Positions 9,122 through 18,310 of a stretch of DNA of 64,000 nt are shown here, in pieces. The notes below the pieces were generated by a model, which made no database searches, was not told the origin of the DNA, and saw nothing but the letters and a program-made list of their open reading frames with translations. Source of the stretch: Enterobacteriaceae bacterium UBA5654 (GTDB lineage Bacteria; Pseudomonadota; Gammaproteobacteria; Enterobacterales; Enterobacteriaceae). The first letter of the stretch is position 1. Each line of letters starts with the position of its first letter. Both the position numbers and the translations under genes were made by a program. The stretch covers positions 188,955 through 252,954 of the forward strand of contig DIJC01000014.1 in assembly GCA_002421005.1 (NCBI GenBank). Direction: 5' to 3'.

Positions 9122-9297
9122 TGATTAATTATCACTTTGGCAGAGTAATTATCCTGTGCGATTAAAATAAACCGGTGGAGATACCATTTTAAGAATGCCG
9201 GGAAACAGTAAAAAGTTAAGTGGCATATTTCCTAAAAAAAAGTTTATTCATCTGCAGGCTATTGACAGAATATTAGAGGCTGGATAACTGGCTTGCT

Positions 9298-9337
9298 GGC
9301 ACGCTACCGCCCCTGGCTTTCAGTTACCAAATCACTG
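9298..9337 (-). promoter_or_regulatory. JUMPstart element with ops site of the colanic acid operon
   Basis: On the minus strand this reads CAGTGATTTGGTAACTGAAA followed by GCCAGGGGCGGTAGCGTGCC, the classic JUMPstart layout. It includes the ops element GGCGGTAGCGT (plus-strand complement 9301-9311). Established role: RfaH is recruited to RNA polymerase paused at ops and suppresses early termination in long exopolysaccharide operons. It is transcribed in the leader about 180 nt before wza. Confidence 0.92.
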
Positions 9338-9569
9338 TCGAATCATAAAGATACAGGCACCACTCCACATAAACGGCTATCGCAGAGATTATTAATGGCA
9401 CAGGTAAAGCGGGGTTATCATTCACAACAATAACCGGGTTGAGGCTGCCATAAAGAATCTCTCAGTTTATGCAGGAAGAATTGTTGCAGCTAAGCTAAAT
9501 ACTGGCAAGACAGTAATCTTTGGTAAACATGCTTTTAAGAATAATATTAAGCGCAAAGTTTTAGAGTTT

Positions 9570-9583
9570 TAGGAATTTATTGA
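9570..9583 (-). promoter_or_regulatory. Candidate RcsAB box
   Basis: The minus strand reads TCAATAAATTCCTA, matching 10 of 14 positions of the RcsAB consensus TAAGAATATTCCTA, including the whole TTCCTA half. It lies about 450 bp upstream of wza and upstream of JUMPstart, as expected for Rcs phosphorelay control of colanic acid. A second partial match (TAAGAATAATATTA, near 9536-9549, plus strand) is an alternative. Confidence 0.5.
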
Positions 9584-9796
9584 TATTGACTTTACAGTGC
9601 GCATTCTGCCGCAAAAACAACTTTGCGATATAATCTGAAAATAAAAATGGCTATTGCAAATAAAAATAAAGCCTAAATTCGTACAGTTAATGTCTTATTA
9701 CCAGGATAAATCTCAGCAATTTATTGCATTTTGCCGTCGCTTTATCCATGATCGAATACATGACAAACGTCATGCAACTTAAGGTATTACTTCAAT

Positions 9797-11383
9797 ATGG
9801 AATGGATTGCCGATCCTTCAATCTGGGCGGGGCTGGTAACGCTGGTGGTTATCGAGCTGGTACTCGGCATTGATAACCTGGTATTTATCGCGATTCTGGC
9901 AGAAAAACTGCCGCCTGCTGAACGTGACCGGGCGCGCGTCACCGGCCTGTTGATGGCAATGGTGATGCGCCTCGGGCTGCTGGCCTCAATTTCCTGGCTG
10001 GTCACGTTAACCACACCGTTATTTAGCGTCCGCGATTTCAGCTTCAGCGCCCGCGATTTAATTATGCTGGTGGGTGGCCTGTTTCTTCTGTTTAAGGCCA
10101 CGGTCGAACTTAACGAACGGCTGGAAGGAAAGGACAGCGAAAACCCCACCCAGCGGCGCGGGGCGAAGTTCTGGGCAGTAGTGGCGCAGATTGTCATCCT
10201 CGATGCGGTATTCTCGCTGGATTCAGTGATCACCGCCGTCGGCATGGTCGATCACCTGCCGGTAATGATGGCCGCCGTGATTATCGCGATCAGCGTTATG
10301 CTGCTCGCCAGTAAAGCGCTGACCCGCTTTGTCAACAATCATCCGACGATTGTTATTCTGTGCTTAAGCTTCCTGCTGATGATCGGCTTCAGCCTGATTG
10401 CTGACGGCTTTGGCTACCATATTCCGAAGGGCTATCTGTACGCGGCAATTGGTTTCTCGGTCATTATTGAAGGGCTGAATCAACTGGCGAACTTTAATCG
10501 CCGCCGTTTCCTCTCTTCGGCAAATCATACCCTGCGCCAGCGCACCACCGAAGCGGTAATGCGCCTGCTGAGCGGGCGCAAAGAAGATGCCGAGCTGGAT
10601 GCGCAAACCTCCTCGCTGCTTGCCGACCACGATGACCGGCAGATCTTTAATCCCCAGGAGCGGCTGATGATTGAGCGGGTGCTGAATCTTAACCAGCGCA
10701 CCGTCAGCAGTATCATGACCTCACGCCATGATATTGAACATATCGATCTGAGCGCCCCGGAAGAGGAAATCCGCGCGCTGCTGGACAAAAACCAGCATAC
10801 CCGGCTGGTGATCACCGGCGGCGACGACGAAGAAGACCTGCTCGGCGTGGTGCATATTCTTGATTTGCTGCAACAGTCACTGCACGGCGAGACGTTGAAT
10901 CTGCGGGTGCTGGTGCGCCAGCCGCTGGTATTCCCGGAAGGTCTGCCGCTGCTGTCGGCGCTGGAGCAATTCCGCAATGCCCGCACCCACTTCGCCTTTG
11001 TGGTGGATGAGTTTGGGTCGGTGGAAGGAGTGGTCACGCTGAGTGACGTGATGGAAACTATCGCCGGGAATCTGCCGAACGAAGTGGAAGAGATCGACGC
11101 CCGCCATGATATCCAGAAAGACGCCGACGGCGGCTGGACGGCAAACGGTCATATGCCGCTGGAAGATTTGGTTCAGTATGTGCCGCTGCCGCTCGACGAG
11201 CGGCGCGAGTATCACACCATCGCCGGTCTGCTGATGGAGTATTTACAGCGGGTGCCAAAGGCCGGGGAAGAGGTACTGGTCGGCGGCTATACGCTGAAAA
11301 CGTTGCAGGTGGAAAGCCACCGGGTGCAGAAAGTAAAAATTATCCCGCCGGTAGAAGACGACGTAGCGGATTACGAAGTGTAA
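9797..11383 (+). CDS. yegH: TerC-family inner-membrane protein with CBS and CorC domains, YegH
   Basis: 528 aa (E. coli YegH 527). N-terminal TerC domain of about seven helices with the acidic motifs ELVLGIDNLVF and ILDAVFSLDSVITAVGM. Then a cytoplasmic CBS pair (ERVLNLNQRTVSSIMT; FAFVVDEFGSVEGVVTLSDV) and a C-terminal CorC/HlyC transporter-associated domain. Function unknown; TerC-domain proteins are linked to metal efflux, and the aspartates in the helices suit a cation. AAGG Shine-Dalgarno at about 9781-9784. Diverges from wza and is followed by a GC-rich hairpin. Confidence 0.93.
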   Translation: MEWIADPSIWAGLVTLVVIELVLGIDNLVFIAILAEKLPPAERDRARVTGLLMAMVMRLGLLASISWLVTLTTPLFSVRDFSFSARDLIMLVGGLFLLFKATVELNERLEGKDSENPTQRRGAKFWAVVAQIVILDAVFSLDSVITAVGMVDHLPVMMAAVIIAISVMLLASKALTRFVNNHPTIVILCLSFLLMIGFSLIADGFGYHIPKGYLYAAIGFSVIIEGLNQLANFNRRRFLSSANHTLRQRTTEAVMRLLSGRKEDAELDAQTSSLLADHDDRQIFNPQERLMIERVLNLNQRTVSSIMTSRHDIEHIDLSAPEEEIRALLDKNQHTRLVITGGDDEEDLLGVVHILDLLQQSLHGETLNLRVLVRQPLVFPEGLPLLSALEQFRNARTHFAFVVDEFGSVEGVVTLSDVMETIAGNLPNEVEEIDARHDIQKDADGGWTANGHMPLEDLVQYVPLPLDERREYHTIAGLLMEYLQRVPKAGEEVLVGGYTLKTLQVESHRVQKVKIIPPVEDDVADYEV

Positions 11384-11390
11384 ATGCGTT

Positions 11391-11415
11391 GCCGGGTGGC
11401 TAATCACCACCCGGC
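11391..11415. terminator. GC-rich hairpin after yegH (terminator or short REP-like unit)
   Basis: GCCGGGTGG (11391-11399) pairs perfectly with CCACCCGGC (11407-11415) around a 7-nt loop, just after the yegH stop and in the convergent gap to asmA. No U-tract follows on either strand, so a REP-like extragenic palindrome that also limits readthrough is equally possible. Confidence 0.6.
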
Positions 11416-11454
11416 ACAAAGGGATAACCCCGTCGAAATGCAGCCTCGCGAAAC

Positions 11455-13302
11455 CTATTTTTTCTCCAGCAGCTTTTTAACGTCCTGGGCATCGCGGCTG
11501 TCTTTATTGCGCTCCACCCAGTCGTTAATGCGCCGTTTGGCTTCGTCCTGCAAATATTTGCGCAGCGTTGAGTCCACTTCCAGACTGTAATTCAGCGCCT
11601 GCCACTTGCCGTATACGCGCAGCGGGATCGCCGTGGTTTTCAGCATTTCAACCAGCTTTTCGTCGCCCTTCCAGCCGTCAAGCACGCGCACGTTAAACAG
11701 CATATCGCCCTGCTCTGCCTGGAGATCCAGCGTGCCTTTACCGTCCACCGCCAGCAGCGGTGAACTGCCGGACATCTCCGCCAGCGTGATTTTACCTTCC
11801 TTCAGGGAAAGGGTGCTGGTCAGGGTATCCAGACGGGTGGCGCTTTCGTAATTCTCCTGCACCTGCACGTTGCTGCTGCGGGCCACGGCCTGCTGCACCA
11901 GTTGCTGGAAGTTCAGCCCTTCCCCGCGCACATCGTTCATTTTGATTTGCGCGTCGCCCTGCCAGTCGCGACGGAAGGCGTCTGCGTCCACTTTATGCCC
12001 GGAGAACGTGCCGCTCAGACTGGTTTTGCCGGTCATGGCGATAGGATAATCAAACGCCTTCAGAATGGTGTCGATCTCGATATTTTCCAGACGCGGGCGG
12101 AATGTCGCCACCGGGGTGCTGCTGCGCGCATCCAGCGAACCGGGAAGCGAAATATGCCCGCTGCCGAGATTGCCCTGCAGCTCGTTAAACTTCAGCAAAC
12201 CGGCCTGATTTGTCACCTGGGTACTGACCTGGGTGAAAGGCATCCCGCGCCACTGAAGCTGTTTCGCTTTCAGCATCAGCCGCGCGTTGAAGCCTGCCAG
12301 CCCACGGTAATCCGGCACGTCGCCGTCGGCGGCAATCACCGGACGCGGTGGACTCTTCTGGCTTTGCCCCTGCTGGCGCACGGCGCTACTGACGGATGAC
12401 GCTGGCTGGCCGAGGAGGTTGTCGAGATTCAGTTTGTCGAACTGAAGATTAAGCGCCCAGTCCGGCTGCTCGCCGAGCACCACGCTGCCTTCACCACTCA
12501 GCGCGCTGTCGTTGGCGGTTATATTAAGCTGGCTGAAGGCAATTTTTTTCTGCTCTTCCTGCCACTGCGCGCGCAGGGTGGCCTGCCCGCCGATCCCCTG
12601 CTGGGGTAAATCTGCGCCCTGTAGTTTCCAGTCGAGTTGATTTATCGAGGCGGTCAGGAGATGGGGATAATCGCTGGCATCAACTTTGGCCTTCAGCGCC
12701 AGCGTCAGATCGCGCTGGTTGCGGGTGATGTTGCCGGAAAAATCGATATCGGCCTGGTGGGATTTATCCTGCTGCATGGCGAGGCGAATATTACGCACCG
12801 TCACCTGTTCGTCGCTGTCATGCTGGAAAACCAGCACGCTGTCGGCAACCTGTAAACCCGCGATATCAAATGACCAGCCGCGATCTTCTGCCACCTGCGG
12901 CAGCGTATTGTCTTTCGGGCCTACCGGAGCATTGCGCTCATGCACGGCTTCGGTCTGCGGCGTTAACTGGATCACCGAGCCTTTAAGCATCACCTGCTTA
13001 ACCTGCAACTGGTGCGAAAGCAGCGGCAGCAGCGAAACGTCCAGCCGCATGTTATCCGCCACGATCAGCGGCTCGCTGGCCCCCGGCGCGGTCAGCATCA
13101 TTCGCCCGGAAATAATGCTCAGCTGCGGCCAGACGTGCCAGCGCAGCGGGCCGTCGAGCTTAAGCTGATAGCCGCTGCGCTCGGCAACCTGGCGCACCAT
13201 ATAGGCACGGAAGTCATTGGGATTTACCAGCATTACCAACGCGGAAAGGCCTGCGACCAGCACTACCAGCAGGATCATCAGCGTCGTCAGAAATCTTCTC
13301 AT
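11455..13302 (-). CDS. asmA: AsmA outer-membrane assembly/lipid-homeostasis protein
   Basis: 615 aa (E. coli AsmA 617). One N-terminal membrane anchor (residues about 5-27, TLMILLVVLVAGLSALVML) followed by a large periplasmic AsmA domain and a C-terminal AsmA_2 region (GDMLFNVRVLDGWKGDEKL). Family knowledge: AsmA-like proteins form beta-groove bridges across the periplasm that help move phospholipid to the outer membrane. asmA alleles suppress OmpF assembly mutants. 26 bp downstream of dcd on the same strand, so probably co-transcribed with it. Confidence 0.94.
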   Translation of the reverse strand: MRRFLTTLMILLVVLVAGLSALVMLVNPNDFRAYMVRQVAERSGYQLKLDGPLRWHVWPQLSIISGRMMLTAPGASEPLIVADNMRLDVSLLPLLSHQLQVKQVMLKGSVIQLTPQTEAVHERNAPVGPKDNTLPQVAEDRGWSFDIAGLQVADSVLVFQHDSDEQVTVRNIRLAMQQDKSHQADIDFSGNITRNQRDLTLALKAKVDASDYPHLLTASINQLDWKLQGADLPQQGIGGQATLRAQWQEEQKKIAFSQLNITANDSALSGEGSVVLGEQPDWALNLQFDKLNLDNLLGQPASSVSSAVRQQGQSQKSPPRPVIAADGDVPDYRGLAGFNARLMLKAKQLQWRGMPFTQVSTQVTNQAGLLKFNELQGNLGSGHISLPGSLDARSSTPVATFRPRLENIEIDTILKAFDYPIAMTGKTSLSGTFSGHKVDADAFRRDWQGDAQIKMNDVRGEGLNFQQLVQQAVARSSNVQVQENYESATRLDTLTSTLSLKEGKITLAEMSGSSPLLAVDGKGTLDLQAEQGDMLFNVRVLDGWKGDEKLVEMLKTTAIPLRVYGKWQALNYSLEVDSTLRKYLQDEAKRRINDWVERNKDSRDAQDVKKLLEKK

Positions 13303-13328
13303 GGCATCCTCAGTAAAACCGCGAAACG

Positions 13329-13910
13329 TCAGTCTTTGTCGATACGGCTGGCAACAGCACCCTGCTGATCGCGATATTTCGCATCTTCACGGCGGTTATA
13401 GGGACGGGCCGCCGGGCCGGACAACGGTTCAAAGCTTAGCGCACCAATCAGCATCCCGGGACGCAGCGCCAGCGGCAGCTTGCCGGAATTATAAAACTCC
13501 AGCACGATACAGCCCGACCAGCCCGGATCGATACGGTGAGCGGTCACGTGGACCATCAGCCCCAGCCGCGCCAGAGAGGAACGTCCGTCAAGCCAGCCCA
13601 CCAGATCGGCGGGTAACGTTACCGACTCCAGCGTCACCGCCAGCGCCAGTTCGCCCGGATGCAGATAAAACGCATCGCCTTCCGCCAGCACGATTTCATC
13701 ACTCATCACCCGGTCAAGGGCCGCGCTGACTTCAGCTTTCGGCCCGCTTAAATCAATGAAGGCCGCCGTGTGTCCGCTAAAGGTGCGGAATTTGTTGCCG
13801 AGGCGGACATCCACCGTCGCGCCGTTAATTCTCTCGACCGGCGGACGAGGATTAATCGACAATCGACCGTCATCCAGCCAGGTTTCAATATCCCGATCAC
13901 ACAAACGCAT
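13329..13910 (-). CDS. dcd: dCTP deaminase
   Basis: 193 aa, identical in length to E. coli Dcd. Catalyses dCTP to dUTP plus ammonia, the main source of dUMP for thymidylate synthesis. Nearly every family block is present: MRLCDRDIETWLDDGRL at the N-terminus, the substrate/catalytic segment WLDGRSSLARLGLMVHVTAHRIDPGW and VLEFYNSGKLPLALRPGM. Cytosolic trimeric enzyme. Lies between udk and asmA, all leftward. Confidence 0.96.
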   Translation of the reverse strand: MRLCDRDIETWLDDGRLSINPRPPVERINGATVDVRLGNKFRTFSGHTAAFIDLSGPKAEVSAALDRVMSDEIVLAEGDAFYLHPGELALAVTLESVTLPADLVGWLDGRSSLARLGLMVHVTAHRIDPGWSGCIVLEFYNSGKLPLALRPGMLIGALSFEPLSGPAARPYNRREDAKYRDQQGAVASRIDKD

Positions 13911-13937
13911 ACGCTTTCTCCTTAATTGGGCGGCGTG

Positions 13938-13960
13938 CCCTTATGCCTGCGACATAAGGG
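13938..13960. repeat. Inverted repeat in the udk-dcd gap
   Basis: CCCTTATG (13938-13945) and CATAAGGG (13953-13960) form a perfect 8-bp stem with a 7-nt loop in the 90-bp gap. No U-run follows. It may be an mRNA stem affecting dcd expression from the udk transcript. Confidence 0.5.
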
Positions 13961-14000
13961 AAGAACTGATTATCGTTGCACGTTACACAATACGCGTAAT

Positions 14001-14642
14001 TTATTCAAAAAACTGGCTTATTTTGGCTTTCAGAATATCAATGGCGATGCGGTTTTTGCCGCCGCGCGGAACGATAATGTCCGCGTATTGTTTAGACGGC
14101 TCAATAAATTGCAGGAACATCGGACGCACAGTCTTCTGATACTGCGCCATCACTGAATCCATTGAACGCCCGCGCTCGTTAACGTCGCGTTTAATACGGC
14201 GCATCAGGCAGATATCCAGGGGAGTATCAACGAAAATGGAGAAATTCATCTCGCCGCGCAGTCGGGCGTCGGTCAACAGCAAAATCCCCTCAAGAATAAT
14301 GACCTTCTTGGGTTCGATGATAATCGTCTCAGGCGTGCGGGTATGTTCAACGTAGCTGTAAACCGGCAGTTCAATCGCATTTCCGCGTTTCAGAGCCTGT
14401 AAATGCTGGAACAACAGACTGTGATCCATCGCGCTCGGATGGTCGTAGTTGGTTTTAACGCGCTCTTCCATCAGCAGATGGCTTTGATCTTTATAGTAGC
14501 TGTCTTCTGGAATAACGCCGATATGCTCGTCGCCAACTTGTTCACGTAATTCGCGGTAAAGCGTACTGGCAATGAGACTTTTACCTGAAGCCGATGCGCC
14601 TGCGATGCCGATGATGACGCACTGATGAGACTGATCAGTCAT
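14001..14642 (-). CDS. udk: Uridine kinase
   Basis: 213 aa. Phosphorylates uridine and cytidine to UMP and CMP (pyrimidine salvage). P-loop GASASGKS at residues 15-22. Substrate region YDHPSAMDHSLL and PVYSYVEHTR, and the LID-type segment RRIKRDVNERGRSMDSV, are all as in E. coli Udk. The frame remains open 36 codons upstream, but the start at 14642 (MTDQSHQCVI) gives exactly the E. coli length and N-terminus. Confidence 0.96.
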   Translation of the reverse strand: MTDQSHQCVIIGIAGASASGKSLIASTLYRELREQVGDEHIGVIPEDSYYKDQSHLLMEERVKTNYDHPSAMDHSLLFQHLQALKRGNAIELPVYSYVEHTRTPETIIIEPKKVIILEGILLLTDARLRGEMNFSIFVDTPLDICLMRRIKRDVNERGRSMDSVMAQYQKTVRPMFLQFIEPSKQYADIIVPRGGKNRIAIDILKAKISQFFE

Positions 14643-14974
14643 AAATTTAGCGACCTGATTAACCTGGATTGTAAGGGAGGGCGACGCCGAAGCGCCAAAC
14701 GCGGCAATTATAGGGATTTGTGCGTGATGATACCAGTCGAATGCACGCAATGGTTTCAGACTGTTCTTAACGGCGCGACAGGGACTTTAGTAAAACTTTT
14801 GTGCTCATTTTTAACGCAATACTGTTTTTTTTACCCGGAATCGCTAATTAATATCTTATTGATGTCAAATTATGACCAGTCACCATAGGAATTGTAAATT
14901 GTTTGTACTAGCATAATCCCAATTTGACATCTTAGCGTTCGGGCTTACTTCTGGCCCAGAGTCTGGCGGATAGA
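14643..14974. other. Divergent udk/dgcE intergenic region
   Basis: 332 bp separating divergent udk and dgcE; it must hold both promoters. TTGACA occurs at 14924-14929 on the plus strand but the matching -10 position is poor. CATAAT at 14912-14917 is a candidate -10 for dgcE, without a well-spaced -35. No gene or RNA was recognised. Confidence 0.5.
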
Positions 14975-17900
14975 ATGGTAATGAAGAAACCATACCAGCG
15001 AGTAGTGATCACCCCTGCGCATCCTTTATTGCGTTTTATCAGCCTGGGGCTGTTAACCTTCATTTTTACCCTCTTTTCGCTCGAATTGACGCGCTTTGGC
15101 ACCCTTATCGCCCCGCTGTGGTTTCCGACGTCCATTATGATGGTCGCTTTTTATCGTCACGCCGGGAAAATGTGGCCGGGAATTGCCATCGCCTGTTCGC
15201 TGGGCAGCATCGCGGCAAGCGTGGTGATCCATTCCCTGGCCTCGGTAAATCTGTGGTACACCGGCATTAACATTACCGAAGCGGTGGTGGGCGCTGTGCT
15301 ATTGCGTAAACTGCTGCCGCAATATAATCCGCTGAAAGGTCTGGCGGACTGGGTGCGGCTGGCGGTCGGTAGCGCCATTGTTCCGCCGCTGGTCGGCGGG
15401 CTGCTGATCATTCCGCTGATTAAAGGCGACGACGCGCTGCACATTTTCCTGGTGTGGGTGCTTTCTGAAGTGATTGCCGCGCTGGCGCTGGTGCCGCTGG
15501 GGCTGCTCTACAAGCCGCATTATCTGCTGCGCCACCGCGAACCGCGACTGCTGTTTGAAACCCTGGTGACTCTCGCCCTGACGCTGGCGCTTAGCGCGCT
15601 GGCGATGCTGTATCTGCCGTGGCCGTTTACCTGCATTATCGTCCTGCTGATGTGGAGCGCGGTGCGCCTGCCGCGTATGGAAGCCTTTCTGGTGTTCCTG
15701 CTGACGGTGATGATGGTTTCAATGATGATGGCGACCAACCCGCTTAATCTGACCGCGCCTAACATGGCGGCCATGGCCAATACGCCGTGGCTGCCGTTCC
15801 TGATGATGCTGCTCCCGGCGAATATCATGACGATGGTGATGTACGCCTTTCGCGCTGAACGCAAACACATTACCGAGAGTGAAGAGCGCTTTCGCAACGC
15901 GATGGAATATTCCGCCATCGGGATGGCGCTGGTCGGCACCGAAGGCCAGTGGCTTCAGGTCAATAAGGCGCTGTGTCACTTCCTCGGCTACAGCCAGGAT
16001 GAACTGCGCAATTTAACCTTCCAGCAACTGACCTGGCCGGAAGATCTCAACAGCGATCTTGAACAGCTGAACATGCTGGTGCGCGGCGAAATTAACAGCT
16101 ACTCAATGGAGAAACGCTACTACACCCGCAAAGGCGAAGTGGTCTGGGCGCTGCTGGCGGTGTCGCTGGTGCGGCATGAAGACGGAACGCCGCTCTATTT
16201 TATCTCGCAGATTGAAGATATTACCGATCTCAAACACACCGAATGGGTTAACAAACGGCTGATGGAGCGGATCACCCTCGCCAACGAAGCGGGCGGGATT
16301 GGCATCTGGGAATGGGAACTGGGGCCGGATGTGATCACCTGGGATCAACGGATGTTTGAGCTGTACGAGATCCAGCCGCACGTCAAACCCACCTGGCAGC
16401 TCTGGCACCAGAAACTGCTGCCGGAAGATCGCGAGTCCGCGTCGCAGACCGTGCGCAACGCGCTGCGCAACCGCGCGCCGTTCAAGCTGGAGTTCCGCAT
16501 TCAGGTAAAAGAAGGCATCCGCCATATTCGTTCGCTGGCCAGCCGGGTACTTAATAAACAGGGCGAAGTGGAACGGCTGCTGGGGGTCAATATGGATATG
16601 ACCGAGGTGAAACAGCTTAACGAAGCGCTGTTCCAGGAAAAGGAGCGTCTGCATATCACCCTTGATTCAATCGGCGAAGCGGTGGTGTGCGCCGATGACA
16701 ATATGAAAGTCACGTTTATGAATCCGGTCGCCGAAAAAATGAGCGGCTGGACGCAGGATCAGGCCATCGGTCAGCCGCTGCTGACGGTGCTGCGCATCAC
16801 CTTCGGCGATAACGGCCCGATCATGGAAAATATTCATAGTGGTGATATGTCACGCTCGGCCATCGAGCAGGATCTGATCCTTCATTGTCGCAACGGCGGC
16901 AGCTACGATATTCACTACAGTATTACCCCGCTCAGTACCCTCGACGGGCAGACCATCGGCTCGGTGCTGGTCATTCAGGACGTCACCGAATCGCGCAAAA
17001 TGCTGCGCCAGCTTAGCTACAGCGCCTCGCACGATGCCCTGACCCATCTGGCAAACCGGGTCAGTTTTGAAAGCCATCTGAAACGGTTGCTGCAAACGGT
17101 GCACGAAACCCATCAGCGTCATGCGCTGGTGTTTATCGATCTCGATCGTTTTAAAGCGGTCAACGACAGCGCCGGACACGCGGCGGGCGATGCGCTGCTG
17201 CGGGAACTCTCTTCGCTAATGCTCAGTATGCTGCGCACCAGCGATATCCTTGCCCGGCTGGGCGGCGATGAATTCGGCCTGCTGCTGCCGGACTGTAATA
17301 TTGAAAGCGCCCGCTACATCGCCGGACGCATTATTAACGCCATCAATGACTATCACTTTATCTGGGAAGGCCGCCTGCACCGCATCGGGGCCAGCGCCGG
17401 GATCACCCTGATTGATGAGACCAATACTCAGGCATCTGAAGTCATGTCGCAGGCCGATATCGCCTGCTACGCCTCGAAAAATAACGGGCGCGGGATTGTG
17501 ACCGTTTACGAGCCACAGCAGGAGCGGATGCACGAAAAGCGCAGCATGATGTCGCTGGAAGAACAGTGGCAGATGATCAAAGACAATCACCTGCTGATGA
17601 TGGCGCGCGGCGTCGCCTCCCCGCGCATTCCTGAATCCAGCCACTTCTGGCTGCTTTCGCTGCGGCTGTGGACCAGCGAAGGCGAAATGATGGAAGAGCA
17701 GGCGTTCCGCGCCGGGCTTGCCGACCCGGAACTGATTCACGCGCTGGATCGGCGGGTGTTTACCGAATTTTTCCGCCATCATGCTCCGGCGGTGGCCAGC
17801 AAAGGGCTGGGCATTACCCTCCCCCTCTCCACCGCGGGCTTAACCAGCATGACGCTGGTGGATGAGCTGCTGGCGCTGCTGGAAAAAAGCCCGCTGCCGC

Positions 17901-18310
17901 CGCGTCTGCTGCACCTGGTGATCCATTCAGAAGCGGTGATGCGCAACGGTCATCAGATTGACGAAGGGATTAAAAAACTGCGCCAGGCCGGATGCAAAAT
18001 CATCCTCAGCCATATCAATCAGGATCTGGAGCTGTTTAACCATCTGACGCCGCAAATGGCGGACTATATCTTGCTCGACCCGGAACTGGTCGCCAACGTG
18101 CAGTCCAATTTGCTGGACGAAATGATGGTGACGATTATTCAGGGCCACGCCCATCGCCTTGGCATGAAGAGCATTGCCGGACCGACCAACACCCCGGTGA
18201 TGATGGATGCGCTGTCGGGGATTGGTATCGATCTGATTTACGGCGATACCATCGCGCAAAACCAGCCGCTGGATCTGCTGTTAAGCACCAGCTATTTCGC
18301 CATTAACTAA
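14975..18310 (+). CDS. dgcE: Diguanylate cyclase DgcE (MASE1-PAS-GGDEF-degenerate EAL)
   Basis: 1111 aa (E. coli DgcE/YegE about 1105). N-terminal MASE1 sensor of eight or so helices (residues 1-300). Then three PAS/PAC domains (about 300-680), a GGDEF domain with intact RLGGDEFGLLL, and a C-terminal EAL-like domain that lacks the EAL signature and is probably inactive. Makes c-di-GMP; in E. coli it drives biofilm matrix (curli/cellulose) control. The start at 14975 has GGCGGA upstream. The ATG at 14981 (MKKPYQ) aligns better with E. coli. Its 3' end overlaps convergent alkA by 8 bp. Confidence 0.94.
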   Translation: MVMKKPYQRVVITPAHPLLRFISLGLLTFIFTLFSLELTRFGTLIAPLWFPTSIMMVAFYRHAGKMWPGIAIACSLGSIAASVVIHSLASVNLWYTGINITEAVVGAVLLRKLLPQYNPLKGLADWVRLAVGSAIVPPLVGGLLIIPLIKGDDALHIFLVWVLSEVIAALALVPLGLLYKPHYLLRHREPRLLFETLVTLALTLALSALAMLYLPWPFTCIIVLLMWSAVRLPRMEAFLVFLLTVMMVSMMMATNPLNLTAPNMAAMANTPWLPFLMMLLPANIMTMVMYAFRAERKHITESEERFRNAMEYSAIGMALVGTEGQWLQVNKALCHFLGYSQDELRNLTFQQLTWPEDLNSDLEQLNMLVRGEINSYSMEKRYYTRKGEVVWALLAVSLVRHEDGTPLYFISQIEDITDLKHTEWVNKRLMERITLANEAGGIGIWEWELGPDVITWDQRMFELYEIQPHVKPTWQLWHQKLLPEDRESASQTVRNALRNRAPFKLEFRIQVKEGIRHIRSLASRVLNKQGEVERLLGVNMDMTEVKQLNEALFQEKERLHITLDSIGEAVVCADDNMKVTFMNPVAEKMSGWTQDQAIGQPLLTVLRITFGDNGPIMENIHSGDMSRSAIEQDLILHCRNGGSYDIHYSITPLSTLDGQTIGSVLVIQDVTESRKMLRQLSYSASHDALTHLANRVSFESHLKRLLQTVHETHQRHALVFIDLDRFKAVNDSAGHAAGDALLRELSSLMLSMLRTSDILARLGGDEFGLLLPDCNIESARYIAGRIINAINDYHFIWEGRLHRIGASAGITLIDETNTQASEVMSQADIACYASKNNGRGIVTVYEPQQERMHEKRSMMSLEEQWQMIKDNHLLMMARGVASPRIPESSHFWLLSLRLWTSEGEMMEEQAFRAGLADPELIHALDRRVFTEFFRHHAPAVASKGLGITLPLSTAGLTSMTLVDELLALLEKSPLPPRLLHLVIHSEAVMRNGHQIDEGIKKLRQAGCKIILSHINQDLELFNHLTPQMADYILLDPELVANVQSNLLDEMMVTIIQGHAHRLGMKSIAGPTNTPVMMDALSGIGIDLIYGDTIAQNQPLDLLLSTSYFAIN

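Larger units (their letters stand above)
9122..9796. other. Divergent wza/yegH regulatory region
   Basis: 675 bp without a convincing gene, AT-rich relative to its flanks. It holds the colanic operon leader with JUMPstart/ops (9298-9337), a candidate RcsAB box (9570-9583), and the region upstream of yegH, where TATAAT occurs at 9629-9634 without a clear -35. No small ORF with a good ribosome binding site was found. Confidence 0.7.

Noticed and set aside
14924..14952. TTGACA-led promoter for dgcE
   Set aside because: The hexamer 17 bp downstream (ACTTCT) is a poor -10, so not called as a promoter.
18303..18310. dgcE/alkA tail overlap as a possible assembly error
   Set aside because: Both proteins keep family-typical C-termini and lengths, so an 8-bp convergent overlap is genuine.
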